DNA from: JALRBM01 sp964615445
Lineage (GTDB): Bacteria > Patescibacteriota > Saccharimonadia > Saccharimonadales > Saccharimonadaceae
Length of the DNA: 64,000 bases
Direction: 5' to 3'
Assembly: GCA_964615445.1 (NCBI GenBank)
Contig: CAZTOK010000002.1
Span: 1 to 64,000, forward strand
Translations under genes and position numbers: made by a program
Part shown: positions 20,987-30,137 of the stretch, piece after piece
Layout: each line of letters starts with the position of its first letter
Position numbering within the stretch: the first letter of the stretch is position 1
Notes under the pieces: generated by a model
The model's database searches: none
Seen by the model: only the letters and a program-made list of their open reading frames with translations
Told to the model about the DNA's origin: nothing

Positions 20987-22339
20987 TTAAACACCAGGGT
21001 TTGATTTTTGCACACTTCGTATAGTACTGTATGACACAATACCGCTTAAAACGGCAAATACAGCACAAAGTACCATCGCAAACTGGAACGTATTACCGCT
21101 TCCCGCGAAGCCCAAACTTGCAATAACAATAAGCCCCGCAACTCGTGAAACAGCATTATTAATACCAGAAGCCGTACCGGATTGTCGGTCGCTCACCGAT
21201 GTCATTACCGTAGTGGTAAGCGGCGCGACCATGAGTGTAAGACCAATACCAAACAAAATTGTCCCAGGAAGAATATGCCATAAATAGGAATCACCTGATG
21301 CTAGCGGTAAGAAAAGAAGTATGGCGACACCAGCAAGAAGTGGGCCGACGGTCATAAACAAACGTGCTCCGTATTTTGCCGCAAGTTCTCCAACTTTGCT
21401 TGAAAACAAAATCATAATGACGCTGCTTGGGAGCATAGTTAATCCTGCAATCAATGCAGAATAATGCAAATGTGTTTGAAGATACAGTGATAACGAGAAT
21501 GAGTAGCCACTGAGTGCACCATACATCAAAAATGTCATGATATTTGAACCAGAGAAATTACGCGACCTAAATAAGCCTAGCGGCACCATAGGGTCACGAC
21601 TACGTTTTTGCCATATAACAAATAGTACGCCAAGAATTGCGCCAACAATCAAGCAGGTGAGTGTCATCATATTCCATCCATGCGCTGGCCCTTCTATGAG
21701 TCCGTAGGTAACGCCAGCGAGCGCAAGCGATACTAATATAGCGCTAGGCACATCGAAATGCCGGGGTTCATCGTCTTTTGATTCTTTAATATTTTTAACA
21801 GCAAGCACATAGCATACGAACGCAAGCGGCACATTAATCAGGAAAATCCAGCGCCAGCTTGCTAGTGCAAGAATACCCCCACCAATCACTGGTGCAAGCA
21901 CAATTGCCGCGCTGCTCCAAGCCGTCCAGCGTCCAATTGCCTTACCTCGAGCAGTCGTCTCAAACATCGTATTAATAATCGCGAGCGCACCAGGCACCAT
22001 AAGCGCACCGGCAACACCTTGTAAAATACGAGCAACAATAAGAAACGTTACGTTTGGTGAAATTGCGCATAAAAGCGACATAAGCGCAAAGCTTATCACC
22101 CCAAGGAGATAGATTTTCTTACGACCAAAAATATCACCGAGCGATCCACCCAGCAGAATAAGTCCAGATAATGAAAGCATGTAGCCATCCGTAATCCACT
22201 GCAGTCCGCTAAAGTCGGCATGTAGTTCGGCTGCGATTTTTGGCAACGCTAAGTTAACGACCATACCATCTACAATAACAACCGCACTCCCAATAATAAC
22301 TGCTGCGAGACCTAGCAGTTTACTTCCTCGATATTTCAT
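20987..22339 (-). CDS. MFS drug exporter, DHA2 (14-TMS, EmrB/QacA-like) family, 450 aa
   Basis: A major facilitator proton antiporter, probably exporting toxic compounds across the single membrane. The first helix carries the DHA motif D1 (IVDGMVVNLALPKI). Motif A is LGGSLGDIFGRKK, motif B is ARILQGVAGALMVPGALAII, and motif C is APVIGGG in helix 5. About 14 hydrophobic helices fit DHA2, although 450 residues is near the short end. TATATT ends six bases before the ATG (leaderless). It stands between atpD and atpC in the same direction, so it interrupts the usual ATP synthase gene order. Confidence 0.9.
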   Translation of the reverse strand: MKYRGSKLLGLAAVIIGSAVVIVDGMVVNLALPKIAAELHADFSGLQWITDGYMLSLSGLILLGGSLGDIFGRKKIYLLGVISFALMSLLCAISPNVTFLIVARILQGVAGALMVPGALAIINTMFETTARGKAIGRWTAWSSAAIVLAPVIGGGILALASWRWIFLINVPLAFVCYVLAVKNIKESKDDEPRHFDVPSAILVSLALAGVTYGLIEGPAHGWNMMTLTCLIVGAILGVLFVIWQKRSRDPMVPLGLFRSRNFSGSNIMTFLMYGALSGYSFSLSLYLQTHLHYSALIAGLTMLPSSVIMILFSSKVGELAAKYGARLFMTVGPLLAGVAILLFLPLASGDSYLWHILPGTILFGIGLTLMVAPLTTTVMTSVSDRQSGTASGINNAVSRVAGLIVIASLGFAGSGNTFQFAMVLCAVFAVLSGIVSYSTIRSVQKSNPGV

Positions 22340-22357
22340 ATACTAAATATAGCACAA

Positions 22358-22393
22358 AAAAGTGAAATCCCCGCTGGCCGCAGGGCTCACTTT
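22358..22393 (-). terminator. Terminator of the Rossmann-fold gene
   Basis: On the minus strand AAAGTGAGCCC and GGGATTTCACTTTTTT form a stem with a T6 run. It separates the 22422 gene from the MFS gene. Confidence 0.7.
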
Positions 22394-22421
22394 GAGCTGT
22401 TCGCCGCCTAGCAGGGAAGGG

Positions 22422-22880
22422 CTACCTATCTCGGGGATAGCAGGGAAATTCAAACTGATACGCCGTACCGCCTCGCTTAACAAATCTTGCAACTTCATCA
22501 AAACTCTGAAGACCCCCGCCAACCCGAAGCATCGCGCAGCGGTCAGCCATAGTAAACAAATACTCAAGAAATGTCTCACTCTCGTCACCCCAGTCATCAC
22601 CAACATATCTGGGCTCTTCGGTGACAGCAAAACAGTCCATAGTTATTGCTTTGTTACAAGCAATGCCGACGGTCTTCCAGCCCCTAATCTTTGCGTACTC
22701 ATAGGCAAGGGCAGGAATACCATAATACGTCAATCCGGAAACGAGAACGATCTCCGTATCCTGTGGCAAAGAGTAACAACCGAGAACATATTCAATACCA
22801 TTTGCTACAGCAAGCCAAGCCCCGAAAATATCAAGATTCCAATGACTATACCCGACAACGCCAAGCGCAAACCGGCCCAT
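22422..22880 (-). CDS. Rossmann-fold (SLOG/LOG-like) nucleotide-binding protein, 152 aa
   Basis: The protein has an alternating beta-alpha pattern with a short N-terminal strand-loop (FALGVVGYSH), a central GLTYYGIPALAYEYAKIRGWKTVGIA and a late GGGLQSFDEV. This layout resembles the SLOG superfamily (LOG, DprA and TIR-associated ligand sensors), where the late Gly-rich loop binds nucleotide-like ligands. The LOG catalytic motif PGGxGT is not present in that form; VGGGLQS takes its place. It may bind or cleave a nucleotide, but the family call is tentative. CAGGAG precedes the ATG. It is a single-gene unit with its own -10 box and terminator, inserted beside the ATP synthase operon. Confidence 0.55.
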   Translation of the reverse strand: MGRFALGVVGYSHWNLDIFGAWLAVANGIEYVLGCYSLPQDTEIVLVSGLTYYGIPALAYEYAKIRGWKTVGIACNKAITMDCFAVTEEPRYVGDDWGDESETFLEYLFTMADRCAMLRVGGGLQSFDEVARFVKRGGTAYQFEFPCYPRDR

Positions 22881-22935
22881 GTCATTCTCCTGTCGCTAGA
22901 TGCCTTTGCGCAGAATATAATACCACAAAAAAGCA

Positions 22936-22962
22936 AAAGACCATTCACTTTGAATGGTCTTT
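22936..22962 (-). terminator. Terminator after atpD
   Basis: AAAGACCATTCA and TGAATGGTCTTT form a 12-bp stem with a three-base loop. On the minus strand it is followed by TGCTTTTTTG. It ends the main ATP synthase transcript before the inserted genes. Confidence 0.82.
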
Positions 22963-22983
22963 ATTATACTTTTTTCAGAAAAA

Positions 22984-24366
22984 CTAGTCTTTCTTCTCGG
23001 CCAAGCTGCCCGGTGCCATGTAGAACCAACTTTCTGGCTTGCTATCGTATTTGCCAGAGAGAATATCTTTGGCATCACGAATGGTATCCGAAAGCTTTAC
23101 ATAGACGCCTTTATTACCAGTGAATTGCTCGGCAACATGGAATGGCTGTGCAAAGAAACGTTGCAGGCGACGAGCGCGGTTAACGATCTGCTTCTGGTCG
23201 TCAGAAAGTTCTTCCATGCCAAGGATAGCGATGATATCCTGCAATTCTTTGTACTGCTGAAGCACCCGCTGTACTTCACGTGCCACATTGTAGTGTTCTT
23301 CACCCACAATTTCTGGGTCAAGGCTAGTCGAAGTGCTATCGAGCACATCTACCGCTGGATAAATGCCAATCTCAGTCAGGCCACGGTTCATCACAATGGT
23401 TGCATCGAGGTGAGCGAAGGTGGTTGCGGGTGCTGGGTCGGTAAGGTCGTCAGCTGGCACATAGACAGCCTGGACAGAGGTGATTGAGCCTTTTTTAGTA
23501 CTCGTAATCCGCTCTTGCAGAGCACCCATTTCTTGCTGAAGATTTGGTTGGTAACCCACTGCAGAAGGCAAACGGCCAAGCAGGGCAGATACTTCGGCAC
23601 CAGCCTGTGTATAACGATAAATATTGTCAATGAAAAGAAGCACATCTTTACCCTCATCACGAAATGCCTCAGCCATCGCAAGACCAGCCAGCGCTACACG
23701 AAGACGAGCTCCTGGTGGTTCATTCATCTGGCCAAAGACAAGGCTGGTTTTAGTGAGCACACCACTTTCTTGCAATTCTTCGTAAAGGTCTTTACCTTCA
23801 CGAGTACGCTCACCAACGCCTGCAAACACTGAGTTACCCTTGTGGAATTCGGCAATATTGTTAATGAGCTCTTGAATAAGCACGGTTTTACCTACACCAG
23901 CACCGGCAAAAAGACCAGCTTTACCACCTTTTACAAGAGGTGCGATAAGGTCAATTACCTTAATACCAGTTTCAAGAATTTCAGTTTTGTTCGACTGCTC
24001 GGAGAGGGCAGGTGGCTCGCGGTGAATAGGAGCTTTCTTGCCTGTAACAGCTTTACCTTCGTCGATAGGTTCACCCACTACATTAAACATGCGGCCTTGG
24101 GTTTGCTCGCCAACTGGTACAGAAATGCCAGCACCAGTTGCAACCACGTCATCACCACGTTTTAAACCATCAGTGCTCGACATAGAAATGGCGCGAACTG
24201 TGCGCTCATCGAGGTGCTGAGCTACCTCAAGCGTCACGGTTTTATCACCGTGCTTAATTTCAAGTGCCTCATACATGCCTGGCAGGTTTTTATTATTAAA
24301 TTCTACGTCAACCACCACACCCACAACCTGAATGATGTGACCAATGGTTCCTTTTTCTTTACTCAT
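22984..24366 (-). CDS. atpD: ATP synthase F1 subunit beta, 460 aa
   Basis: Catalytic subunit of F1. The P-loop GAGVGKTVLIQEL, the catalytic GERTREG segment and the Walker B stretch VLLFIDNIYR are all present, and ALLGRLPSAVGYQP is the DELSEED-upstream nucleotide loop. The ATG at 24366 follows AAAGGAG and is chosen over the in-frame ATG at 24384, which lies inside the atpG stop region. It is the last gene of the main atp operon; a terminator follows. Family length is normal (about 460-480). Confidence 0.96.
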   Translation of the reverse strand: MSKEKGTIGHIIQVVGVVVDVEFNNKNLPGMYEALEIKHGDKTVTLEVAQHLDERTVRAISMSSTDGLKRGDDVVATGAGISVPVGEQTQGRMFNVVGEPIDEGKAVTGKKAPIHREPPALSEQSNKTEILETGIKVIDLIAPLVKGGKAGLFAGAGVGKTVLIQELINNIAEFHKGNSVFAGVGERTREGKDLYEELQESGVLTKTSLVFGQMNEPPGARLRVALAGLAMAEAFRDEGKDVLLFIDNIYRYTQAGAEVSALLGRLPSAVGYQPNLQQEMGALQERITSTKKGSITSVQAVYVPADDLTDPAPATTFAHLDATIVMNRGLTEIGIYPAVDVLDSTSTSLDPEIVGEEHYNVAREVQRVLQQYKELQDIIAILGMEELSDDQKQIVNRARRLQRFFAQPFHVAEQFTGNKGVYVKLSDTIRDAKDILSGKYDSKPESWFYMAPGSLAEKKD

Positions 24367-24376
24367 ATGTTCTCCT

Positions 24377-25246
24377 TTACTCACTGAGGGCCTCTACGCC
24401 GCCTGATATTTCTGCTAATTCTTGGGTAATGGCACCCTGTCGGGCTTTGTTCATGGCAAGCGATAGATCGTCTACCAGATCGGAAGCATTATCGGTGGCA
24501 TTCTTCATGGCTATCATGCGCATGCTCCACTCGCTCGCACGGCCGTCAAGTAACGCTTGAAAAATTTGTGCGCCAATGAGGCGTTCTGTCACAGCATCGA
24601 GCACCTCTTCGGCGCTTGGTTCATACAGCGCACTACGCACCGTATTTGAAACTTCTGTTTCTTCAAAACCGGCTGGTAAAATGCGTGATACTGTAACTTG
24701 TTGCGTCATAGTGTTAATAAACCGCGTATAGATCACATCTACAGCATCCACTTCCCCTTGGCTAAATGCGCTAATGGCAGTACCGAGCACTGGATTGAGC
24801 TCACCGCCTTCAGGCTGGTCGGGCAAATTCTCGTAGACACCCGCAACCTCTACATCCTTCAGGCGCGTCACAAATTGTGAGGTGCGACGGCCAATAGCAA
24901 TGGTTTTATTTTTTACCTCAGCTTGCTTATCAGCCTGAAGTTCACGAATATAGGCTTTCATTACATTACCGTTATACGCTCCAGCAAGCCCTTTATCAGA
25001 GGCGACCACAATCAAAAGCCTGGTTTTCACCTCGCGCTTTTGAAACAATACATGCCGAGCTGTCTCACCCTGAGAAGCGAGGTACGTCAAAAGTTCACGA
25101 GCTGCGAGTGAATAGGGTGTCGAGGCTTTATCAGCTTCCTCGGCACGGCGCATTTTACTAGCCGCCACCATTTGCATCGCCTTGGTAATCTGCTTCGTGC
25201 TTCGTACCGAGCGGATGCGTGAACGTAATTGCCGTATGGAGGCCAT
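24377..25246 (-). CDS. atpG: ATP synthase F1 subunit gamma, 289 aa
   Basis: Central rotor shaft. The N-terminal helix (LRSRIRSVRSTKQITKAMQMVAASK) and the C-terminal helix (NATDNASDLVDDLSLAMNKARQGAITQELAEI) are the conserved coiled-coil ends of gamma. The middle Rossmann-like part (VASDKGLAGAYN) is intact. It starts four bases after atpA and ends ten bases before atpD, in the standard order. Confidence 0.96.
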   Translation of the reverse strand: MASIRQLRSRIRSVRSTKQITKAMQMVAASKMRRAEEADKASTPYSLAARELLTYLASQGETARHVLFQKREVKTRLLIVVASDKGLAGAYNGNVMKAYIRELQADKQAEVKNKTIAIGRRTSQFVTRLKDVEVAGVYENLPDQPEGGELNPVLGTAISAFSQGEVDAVDVIYTRFINTMTQQVTVSRILPAGFEETEVSNTVRSALYEPSAEEVLDAVTERLIGAQIFQALLDGRASEWSMRMIAMKNATDNASDLVDDLSLAMNKARQGAITQELAEISGGVEALSE

Positions 25247-25250
25247 TTAT

Positions 25251-26777
25251 TTAATCCTCAAAGCCTTTCGCTACTGTTTTAGCGGTCTTTTTAATAGTAT
25301 CGAGCAGTTCTTCGGTTGGCTTATCACCCTGGTTAAGCGTCCGCATTGCCTCTTTATGGTCGGTCCACAAACGGGTAAGTAGGGCAATCTGGGCATCTTT
25401 TATTTTCGCCACCGACACTTGATCAAACAAGCCATTGCTTACAGTATAGATACTTGCAACTTGCTCCCATACCCCCATTGGCTGGTATTGTGGTTGCTTG
25501 AGGAGTTCAGTCAGACGCTGACCGCGGTCAATTTGCGCTTTAGTTTCGGCATCCAGGTCGCTACCAAACTGCGCAAAACTGGCAAGTTCACGGAACTGAC
25601 TAAGACCTAGCTTAAGATGACTACCGACACTTTTTACCGCTTTGGTTTGTGCGTCGCCACCTACACGGCTTACCGAAAGACCAGCAGAAATTGCCGGGCG
25701 AATACCTTGATAGAACAAATCGGTTTCCATAAAAATTTGACCATCGGTAATAGAAATAACGTTGGTTGGAATATACGCCGAAATGTCACCAGCTTGAGTT
25801 TCGATGATTGGTAGCGCTGTCAGCGATCCACCACCAAGCTTATCGGTAAGTTTTGCCGAACGTTCAAGCAAGCGTGAGTGCAAATAGAATACATCACCAG
25901 GGAAAGCTTCACGTCCTGGCGGACGACGAAGGAGGAGTGACATCTGACGGTAAGCGACAGCGTGCTTAGTAAGGTCGTCGTAAATCATGAGTGCATGCTG
26001 CTTATTGTCGCGGAAATATTCACCCATAGCCGTTGCAGCATATGGGGCAAGATAGAGCATTGAAGCAGCATCACTCGGGCCGGTTGCTACAATAATGGTT
26101 TGTTCCATCACTCCTTCTTGCTTGAGGCGGTCAACCAGACGGGCAATTTTAGAAAGTTTTTGGCCAATAGCAACATATACGTTTACCACACCCGTTTTTT
26201 GGCGAGCTTGGTTAATCATCGTATCAATCGCAATGGCAGTTTTACCTGTTTGACGATCGCCAATAATCAGTTCACGCTGACCACGACCAATAGGGAACAT
26301 GGCATCAATAGCCATAATGCCGGTCATAAGTGGTTCGTGCACATGGCGACGGCCAAGCACACCAATAGCTTCGCGCTCAACAAGGCCAGTTTGCTTCGTT
26401 TTAATAGGACCGGCACCATCAAGTGGACGGCCGAGCGGATCAACAATACGGCCGAGCAGTTCGGGGCCAACCGGTACTTCAAGCAGGGTACCTTTGAGAC
26501 GAACTGTATCGCCAGCAGACACATTGGTGTCGCTCCCTAGAAGCACTGCACCAATTTCATCTTCCATAAGGTTGAGTGCAAAAGCCTCAACTACACCATC
26601 TTTTGTTTCAATTTCGAGCATTTCCGAAAATCCAGCGTCACGTAGGCCATGTACCCAGGCGACACCGTCACCAATACGTGTTACGATACCGACACTATCA
26701 AGACCTTCAGAGGTTTCTAGGCCAGCAATGGCCGCTCGAAGTTCTTCTGCTAATTCTGTTACTTTAATATCTGCCAT
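25251..26777 (-). CDS. atpA: ATP synthase F1 subunit alpha, 508 aa
   Basis: Non-catalytic nucleotide-binding subunit of F1. The P-loop GDRQTGKTAI, the N-terminal beta-barrel (GDGVAWVHGL) and the conserved ISVSRVGG-type segment near the C-terminus (LSVSRVGGDAQTKAVK) are present. Length is normal for the family. It follows atpH by 14 bases. Confidence 0.96.
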   Translation of the reverse strand: MADIKVTELAEELRAAIAGLETSEGLDSVGIVTRIGDGVAWVHGLRDAGFSEMLEIETKDGVVEAFALNLMEDEIGAVLLGSDTNVSAGDTVRLKGTLLEVPVGPELLGRIVDPLGRPLDGAGPIKTKQTGLVEREAIGVLGRRHVHEPLMTGIMAIDAMFPIGRGQRELIIGDRQTGKTAIAIDTMINQARQKTGVVNVYVAIGQKLSKIARLVDRLKQEGVMEQTIIVATGPSDAASMLYLAPYAATAMGEYFRDNKQHALMIYDDLTKHAVAYRQMSLLLRRPPGREAFPGDVFYLHSRLLERSAKLTDKLGGGSLTALPIIETQAGDISAYIPTNVISITDGQIFMETDLFYQGIRPAISAGLSVSRVGGDAQTKAVKSVGSHLKLGLSQFRELASFAQFGSDLDAETKAQIDRGQRLTELLKQPQYQPMGVWEQVASIYTVSNGLFDQVSVAKIKDAQIALLTRLWTDHKEAMRTLNQGDKPTEELLDTIKKTAKTVAKGFED

Positions 26778-26791
26778 AATTTCCTCTTTAT

Positions 26792-27175
26792 TTACACTTG
26801 TCGCGCCTTCAGGGCGGTTAATTTTCGCTGTACGGTGCCATCAAAGCGCTTGCCGGGAACATCAATCCGTACGCCACCTAATACCGTTTGGTCAACGTGT
26901 TCACGGATTTGCAGATCTTTTGCTTTTACGAGCTTAGAAATCTCTGTTTTCATAGCCGCAGTTAGCGAATGAGCACTCGTCACATCAGCTATAGTCACGC
27001 CTCGAGAGGCAAGTGCATCTTCTATATCACGCACCAAAAGCGTCTGCTCACGTGTACGACGCGTTGCTAACAGGTACGCTGCCACTTCGCGCAGCACCTT
27101 AGCCTGGGGTATGCCCGCTAAGATTCTATCAGCTGTAAGCGCAGCAATTTTTCGACGTGACAAGCGAAGCGCCAT
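26792..27175 (-). CDS. atpH: ATP synthase subunit delta (OSCP), short form, 127 aa
   Basis: Peripheral stalk protein linking F1 to the b subunit. The start is the ATG at 27175, four bases after the atpF stop; the longer frame from 27271 lies inside atpF. The C-terminal motif GGVRIDVPGKRFDGTVQRKL matches the conserved GGxxIxxxxxxxDxSxxxxL of delta. At 127 residues it is about 50 shorter than the usual 175-180, and the N-terminal helical bundle appears reduced. Confidence 0.88.
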   Translation of the reverse strand: MALRLSRRKIAALTADRILAGIPQAKVLREVAAYLLATRRTREQTLLVRDIEDALASRGVTIADVTSAHSLTAAMKTEISKLVKAKDLQIREHVDQTVLGGVRIDVPGKRFDGTVQRKLTALKARQV

Positions 27176-27179
27176 ATTC

Positions 27180-27713
27180 TTACCGCGCCTCCTTAACAGC
27201 CTCAGCGATGATTTTTGTATCAACTGCCGGTGTGACCGTTTTGCCAATGACTTTTTCGGTTGCCTGAGCAACCAGATTGAGCGTTTCGTTATGAAGTGCC
27301 TTTTTAGCTGCTACTACTTCTTTCTCAAGATCGTCACGCGCCTGTGCAACAATTTGCTCAGCCCGTGCTTTCGATTTTGCTTCGGCAGTTTCTACCATCG
27401 CAGTGGCTTCGTCTTTCGCTGTTGCAACAATATCCGTTGCTTCCACGCGAGCCTCTTTAAGAAGAGTGTCGATCTTTGTTTTAGCCTCAGTTGCTTGCTT
27501 TTCAGCTTCTTCAGCCGCTTTCGATCCAGCTTCAATATGCGCCTGGCGAGCGTCAATAGTTTTCAGTAGTACAGGGTACACAAACTTGCCCATCAGCCAC
27601 ACAAGCACCACAAAGCCAATAATCTGAAAAATCAGCATTTGCCAGTCAATGCCAAGCGCGCTAAAAATGCCACCCGAGGCAGCGCTGTCTGCAAATTGTG
27701 TTGCTATACTCAT
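27180..27713 (-). CDS. atpF: ATP synthase Fo subunit b, 177 aa
   Basis: One N-terminal membrane helix (about residues 26-45, MLIFQIIGFVVLVWLMGKFV) is followed by a long charged coiled coil rich in Ala, Glu and Lys, typical of subunit b of the stator. The terminal part (NLVAQATEKVIGKTV) matches the family. It lies between atpE and atpH. Confidence 0.94.
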   Translation of the reverse strand: MSIATQFADSAASGGIFSALGIDWQMLIFQIIGFVVLVWLMGKFVYPVLLKTIDARQAHIEAGSKAAEEAEKQATEAKTKIDTLLKEARVEATDIVATAKDEATAMVETAEAKSKARAEQIVAQARDDLEKEVVAAKKALHNETLNLVAQATEKVIGKTVTPAVDTKIIAEAVKEAR

Positions 27714-27719
27714 CTGCTA

Positions 27720-27935
27720 CTATCCTAGGAACTTAGCGATAATAGCAACTACAATACCAATGATTGCAAGTGAGTCAGAGAACACAATTGCAGTAATCAT
27801 CAACGTACGAATGTCGCTTAGTTTTTCTGGATTGCGACCAAGTGCAGTTAATGCACCAGCACCAATCACACCCACACCAAGTGCAGCGCCAAGTGCTGGC
27901 AGGGCGTAAGTAAGTCCAAATGCTAATTGATTCAT
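27720..27935 (-). CDS. atpE: ATP synthase Fo subunit c, 71 aa
   Basis: Two-helix rotor-ring subunit. The GxGxGxG-like first helix (ALGAALGVGVIGAGAL) and the polar loop GRNPEKL are standard. The ion-binding acid is Asp54 in FSDSLAIIG, where most bacteria have Glu. The Gln seen in the first helix of Na+-type rings is absent, so it is probably proton-coupled. AAGGAG precedes the ATG. Confidence 0.95.
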   Translation of the reverse strand: MNQLAFGLTYALPALGAALGVGVIGAGALTALGRNPEKLSDIRTLMITAIVFSDSLAIIGIVVAIIAKFLG

Positions 27936-27965
27936 AAAATCTCCTTATTTATTACGTTCATTATA

Positions 27966-28808
27966 TCATTCTCTTACCGAGACAGCATGAGAGGTATCGG
28001 TAGAGGAATGTTCAGGGGGGAATTTAGTGTGCTCTGGGTGAGCTTTGGTGGTGCCATGAGTATCAATAGCAAGCGACGTAAAGATAACGGTGAGAATAAA
28101 GAACACATACGCCTGCACGAGCCCAATAAACAACTCAAACGCCATAAATAGCGGTAAGGCAATAACAGAGAAATAACTGGTTAAAATGGCAATAATGACG
28201 AGAAGCACTTCACCCGCAAAACAGTTACCGAACAAACGAAGTGACAAAGCAGAGTAGCGTGACACTTCGCCGATCAGCTCCAAAAAACCTTCAAACGAGC
28301 CAATTGGGTCTTTAAATGGATTACGAAAATAACGCTTTAAATTGCCGATTGGCCCGTGCTGACGAATAGCGTTTATCTGCACGATAACAAGGGCAATGAT
28401 GGCGATCGCGAACGTAAAGTTCATATCTGCCGCAATACTGCGAAGAACTGGCACATGGTTGTAGGTGATGGCATCAAGACCAGGTAGTACGCTCATCCAG
28501 TACGAAATAATCACGTAAAAAAAGAGAGTAAGTGCAAGAGGCGCCATTTTACGTGCTAACTTTTTATCGGGAATAACGCTGTCGATTTGACTAAGCATAC
28601 CTTCAAACGCCCATTGCATAAACCCAACAAAACGGTTGTAGCGACCATGCTTTACCATAAATGCTACGTAGAAAAAAACAATCAAAAAAATGACCAAGCT
28701 CAGCGTTCCGGTAAGCATAGCGTTCGTCACATGGAAACCGCCAATGCTAAATAATGTCTCTGAACCGAGGCTAATATGAAGATCAAGGGCGGCAAATGTA
28801 GGTATCAT
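27966..28808 (-). CDS. atpB: ATP synthase Fo subunit a, 280 aa
   Basis: Membrane subunit forming the proton half-channels. The essential Arg lies in LSLRLFGNCFAGE, the most conserved segment of the family. About five to six helices are visible. A hydrophilic His/Thr-rich tail (HPEHTKFPPEHSS) extends past the last helix. Its start overlaps the atpZ-like gene by four bases (ATGA). Confidence 0.95.
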   Translation of the reverse strand: MIPTFAALDLHISLGSETLFSIGGFHVTNAMLTGTLSLVIFLIVFFYVAFMVKHGRYNRFVGFMQWAFEGMLSQIDSVIPDKKLARKMAPLALTLFFYVIISYWMSVLPGLDAITYNHVPVLRSIAADMNFTFAIAIIALVIVQINAIRQHGPIGNLKRYFRNPFKDPIGSFEGFLELIGEVSRYSALSLRLFGNCFAGEVLLVIIAILTSYFSVIALPLFMAFELFIGLVQAYVFFILTVIFTSLAIDTHGTTKAHPEHTKFPPEHSSTDTSHAVSVRE

Positions 28809-29059
28809 GATTTTTTAACTTTCTTTAGTTGTTGCCTCACAAGCGCAAAAGCAAGGACAGTACCAAATACAAGGCCAGCACTCATTATCCACGGTGTCGT
28901 ATGCAGTTGTTTGTCGAGAAGGAGGCCAATAAAAAGCAATCCCAGTACAGGCACAAACATCCGCCACGTAGTATCCACCATGGTGCTAAGCAATAAAATG
29001 ACCGTCGATCGATCCGGCGGTGTGAATTGCTTATCGCCATCTTGGTGTGGTGTAGCCAT
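28805..29059 (-). CDS. AtpZ/AtpI-type small membrane protein, 84 aa
   Basis: Two membrane helices (about residues 32-50 and 56-76) with a short loop match the AtpZ/AtpI family, which assists c-ring assembly or Mg2+ supply and is usually the first gene of atp operons, as here. TATAGT ends eight bases before the ATG (leaderless). The stop overlaps the atpB start. Confidence 0.8.
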   Translation of the reverse strand: MATPHQDGDKQFTPPDRSTVILLLSTMVDTTWRMFVPVLGLLFIGLLLDKQLHTTPWIMSAGLVFGTVLAFALVRQQLKKVKKS

Positions 29060-29107
29060 GTACTTACACTATACCAGGCCGCTACTTTTTTGTACAATAG
29101 AGACAAT

Positions 29108-30109
29108 ATGGAACAACAAAACACAACCCCCCAACCAGCTCCAGAGATAACTACTCAGGCGCCAAAAAAGTCGAACAAAGCACTGTATATTATTCTTGGC
29201 ATTATAGGAGGATTGATCGTTCTCGGTGGCATTATCACTGTTATCGTTATGCTCATTTCAAATGCAACCGGCTCATCCTCATCATCAAGCGCCTCAACGC
29301 TTTTTTACGACACCCTTAGTAATGCTTCTCAACAGACAAAAGTTCATTTTGCTGCCGAAACTACCCGCTATAAAGATGAGTCTAGCGCAAAGGCAAACAA
29401 ATATGATAAGTATGATCAATCGTTAGCTGAATTTGATACAAAGACGAAACAATATTCAGCAGTATATGCCACAGACGACACAATTATACCTAGTAATGGT
29501 CGCTGCGTACAAAACAAAGAATACAAAGTCACTGGCTACCTTTATAAAGATTTTAACGCTGCACGCGCGGCATTAAATACACCATCAACTGAGCTCATGC
29601 CACAATCAGCTTACAGCAAGTACGGTGCTTGTACCTACGATGACTTTGGCAGGGAAGGCATTCTAAGCGATGGGCTCATTCCTCTTGGCTTTACGAGCGC
29701 CCAAAGTAAAGATTGGCTTACCGCCCTACAGGCACAAAACGCTTTTACTATCAAAGACGAAGGCTCAGCAACCTACAAAGGCCAAACCGGCCGTAAAATT
29801 AGCTTTGCGCTTAATAAAGGTGTGACATGCCAGGATCTCTTTTTTGCCCAGCAAGATGGCACCACGGGAACGCATGGTGGTCTTAACTCAAATAAATACT
29901 TGTACGAAGAGACGTACTTTGCAGGTACAAATACCACTGGCCTCAAAGGCTTTTACATAATAGATGAAAAAACAAAGCTGCCTATATACAGCGAATTTCA
30001 GACAGTAGCCATTCCAGGTCTTGAGGCTGACGCCATCACGGCCAAGCAACACTACAGCTATCCAACGTCGTTTAGTATAACTACAAGTAGCGTGCCTGAA
30101 GATGTATAA
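29108..30109 (+). CDS. Membrane-anchored extracytoplasmic protein, 333 aa
   Basis: I do not recognise the family. A Pro/Gln-rich cytoplasmic N-terminus is followed by one membrane helix (ALYIILGIIGGLIVLGGIIT, about residues 26-48), a Ser-rich spacer, and a large outside domain with four or more cysteines (GRCVQ, GACTYDD, VTCQDL). The start at 29108 is nine bases after TACAAT (leaderless); the frame is open further upstream but that part overlaps the divergent atp promoter. It is the type of protein often seen conserved in Saccharibacteria surface gene sets, but that is an inference. Confidence 0.7.
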   Translation: MEQQNTTPQPAPEITTQAPKKSNKALYIILGIIGGLIVLGGIITVIVMLISNATGSSSSSSASTLFYDTLSNASQQTKVHFAAETTRYKDESSAKANKYDKYDQSLAEFDTKTKQYSAVYATDDTIIPSNGRCVQNKEYKVTGYLYKDFNAARAALNTPSTELMPQSAYSKYGACTYDDFGREGILSDGLIPLGFTSAQSKDWLTALQAQNAFTIKDEGSATYKGQTGRKISFALNKGVTCQDLFFAQQDGTTGTHGGLNSNKYLYEETYFAGTNTTGLKGFYIIDEKTKLPIYSEFQTVAIPGLEADAITAKQHYSYPTSFSITTSSVPEDV

Positions 30110-30137
30110 AGTTCTATTTTAAGAGTATGCACCAAAC

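Noticed and set aside
27720..27935. Sodium-translocating ATP synthase
   Set aside because: The Gln in helix 1 required for sodium binding is absent, although the acidic residue is followed by Ser.
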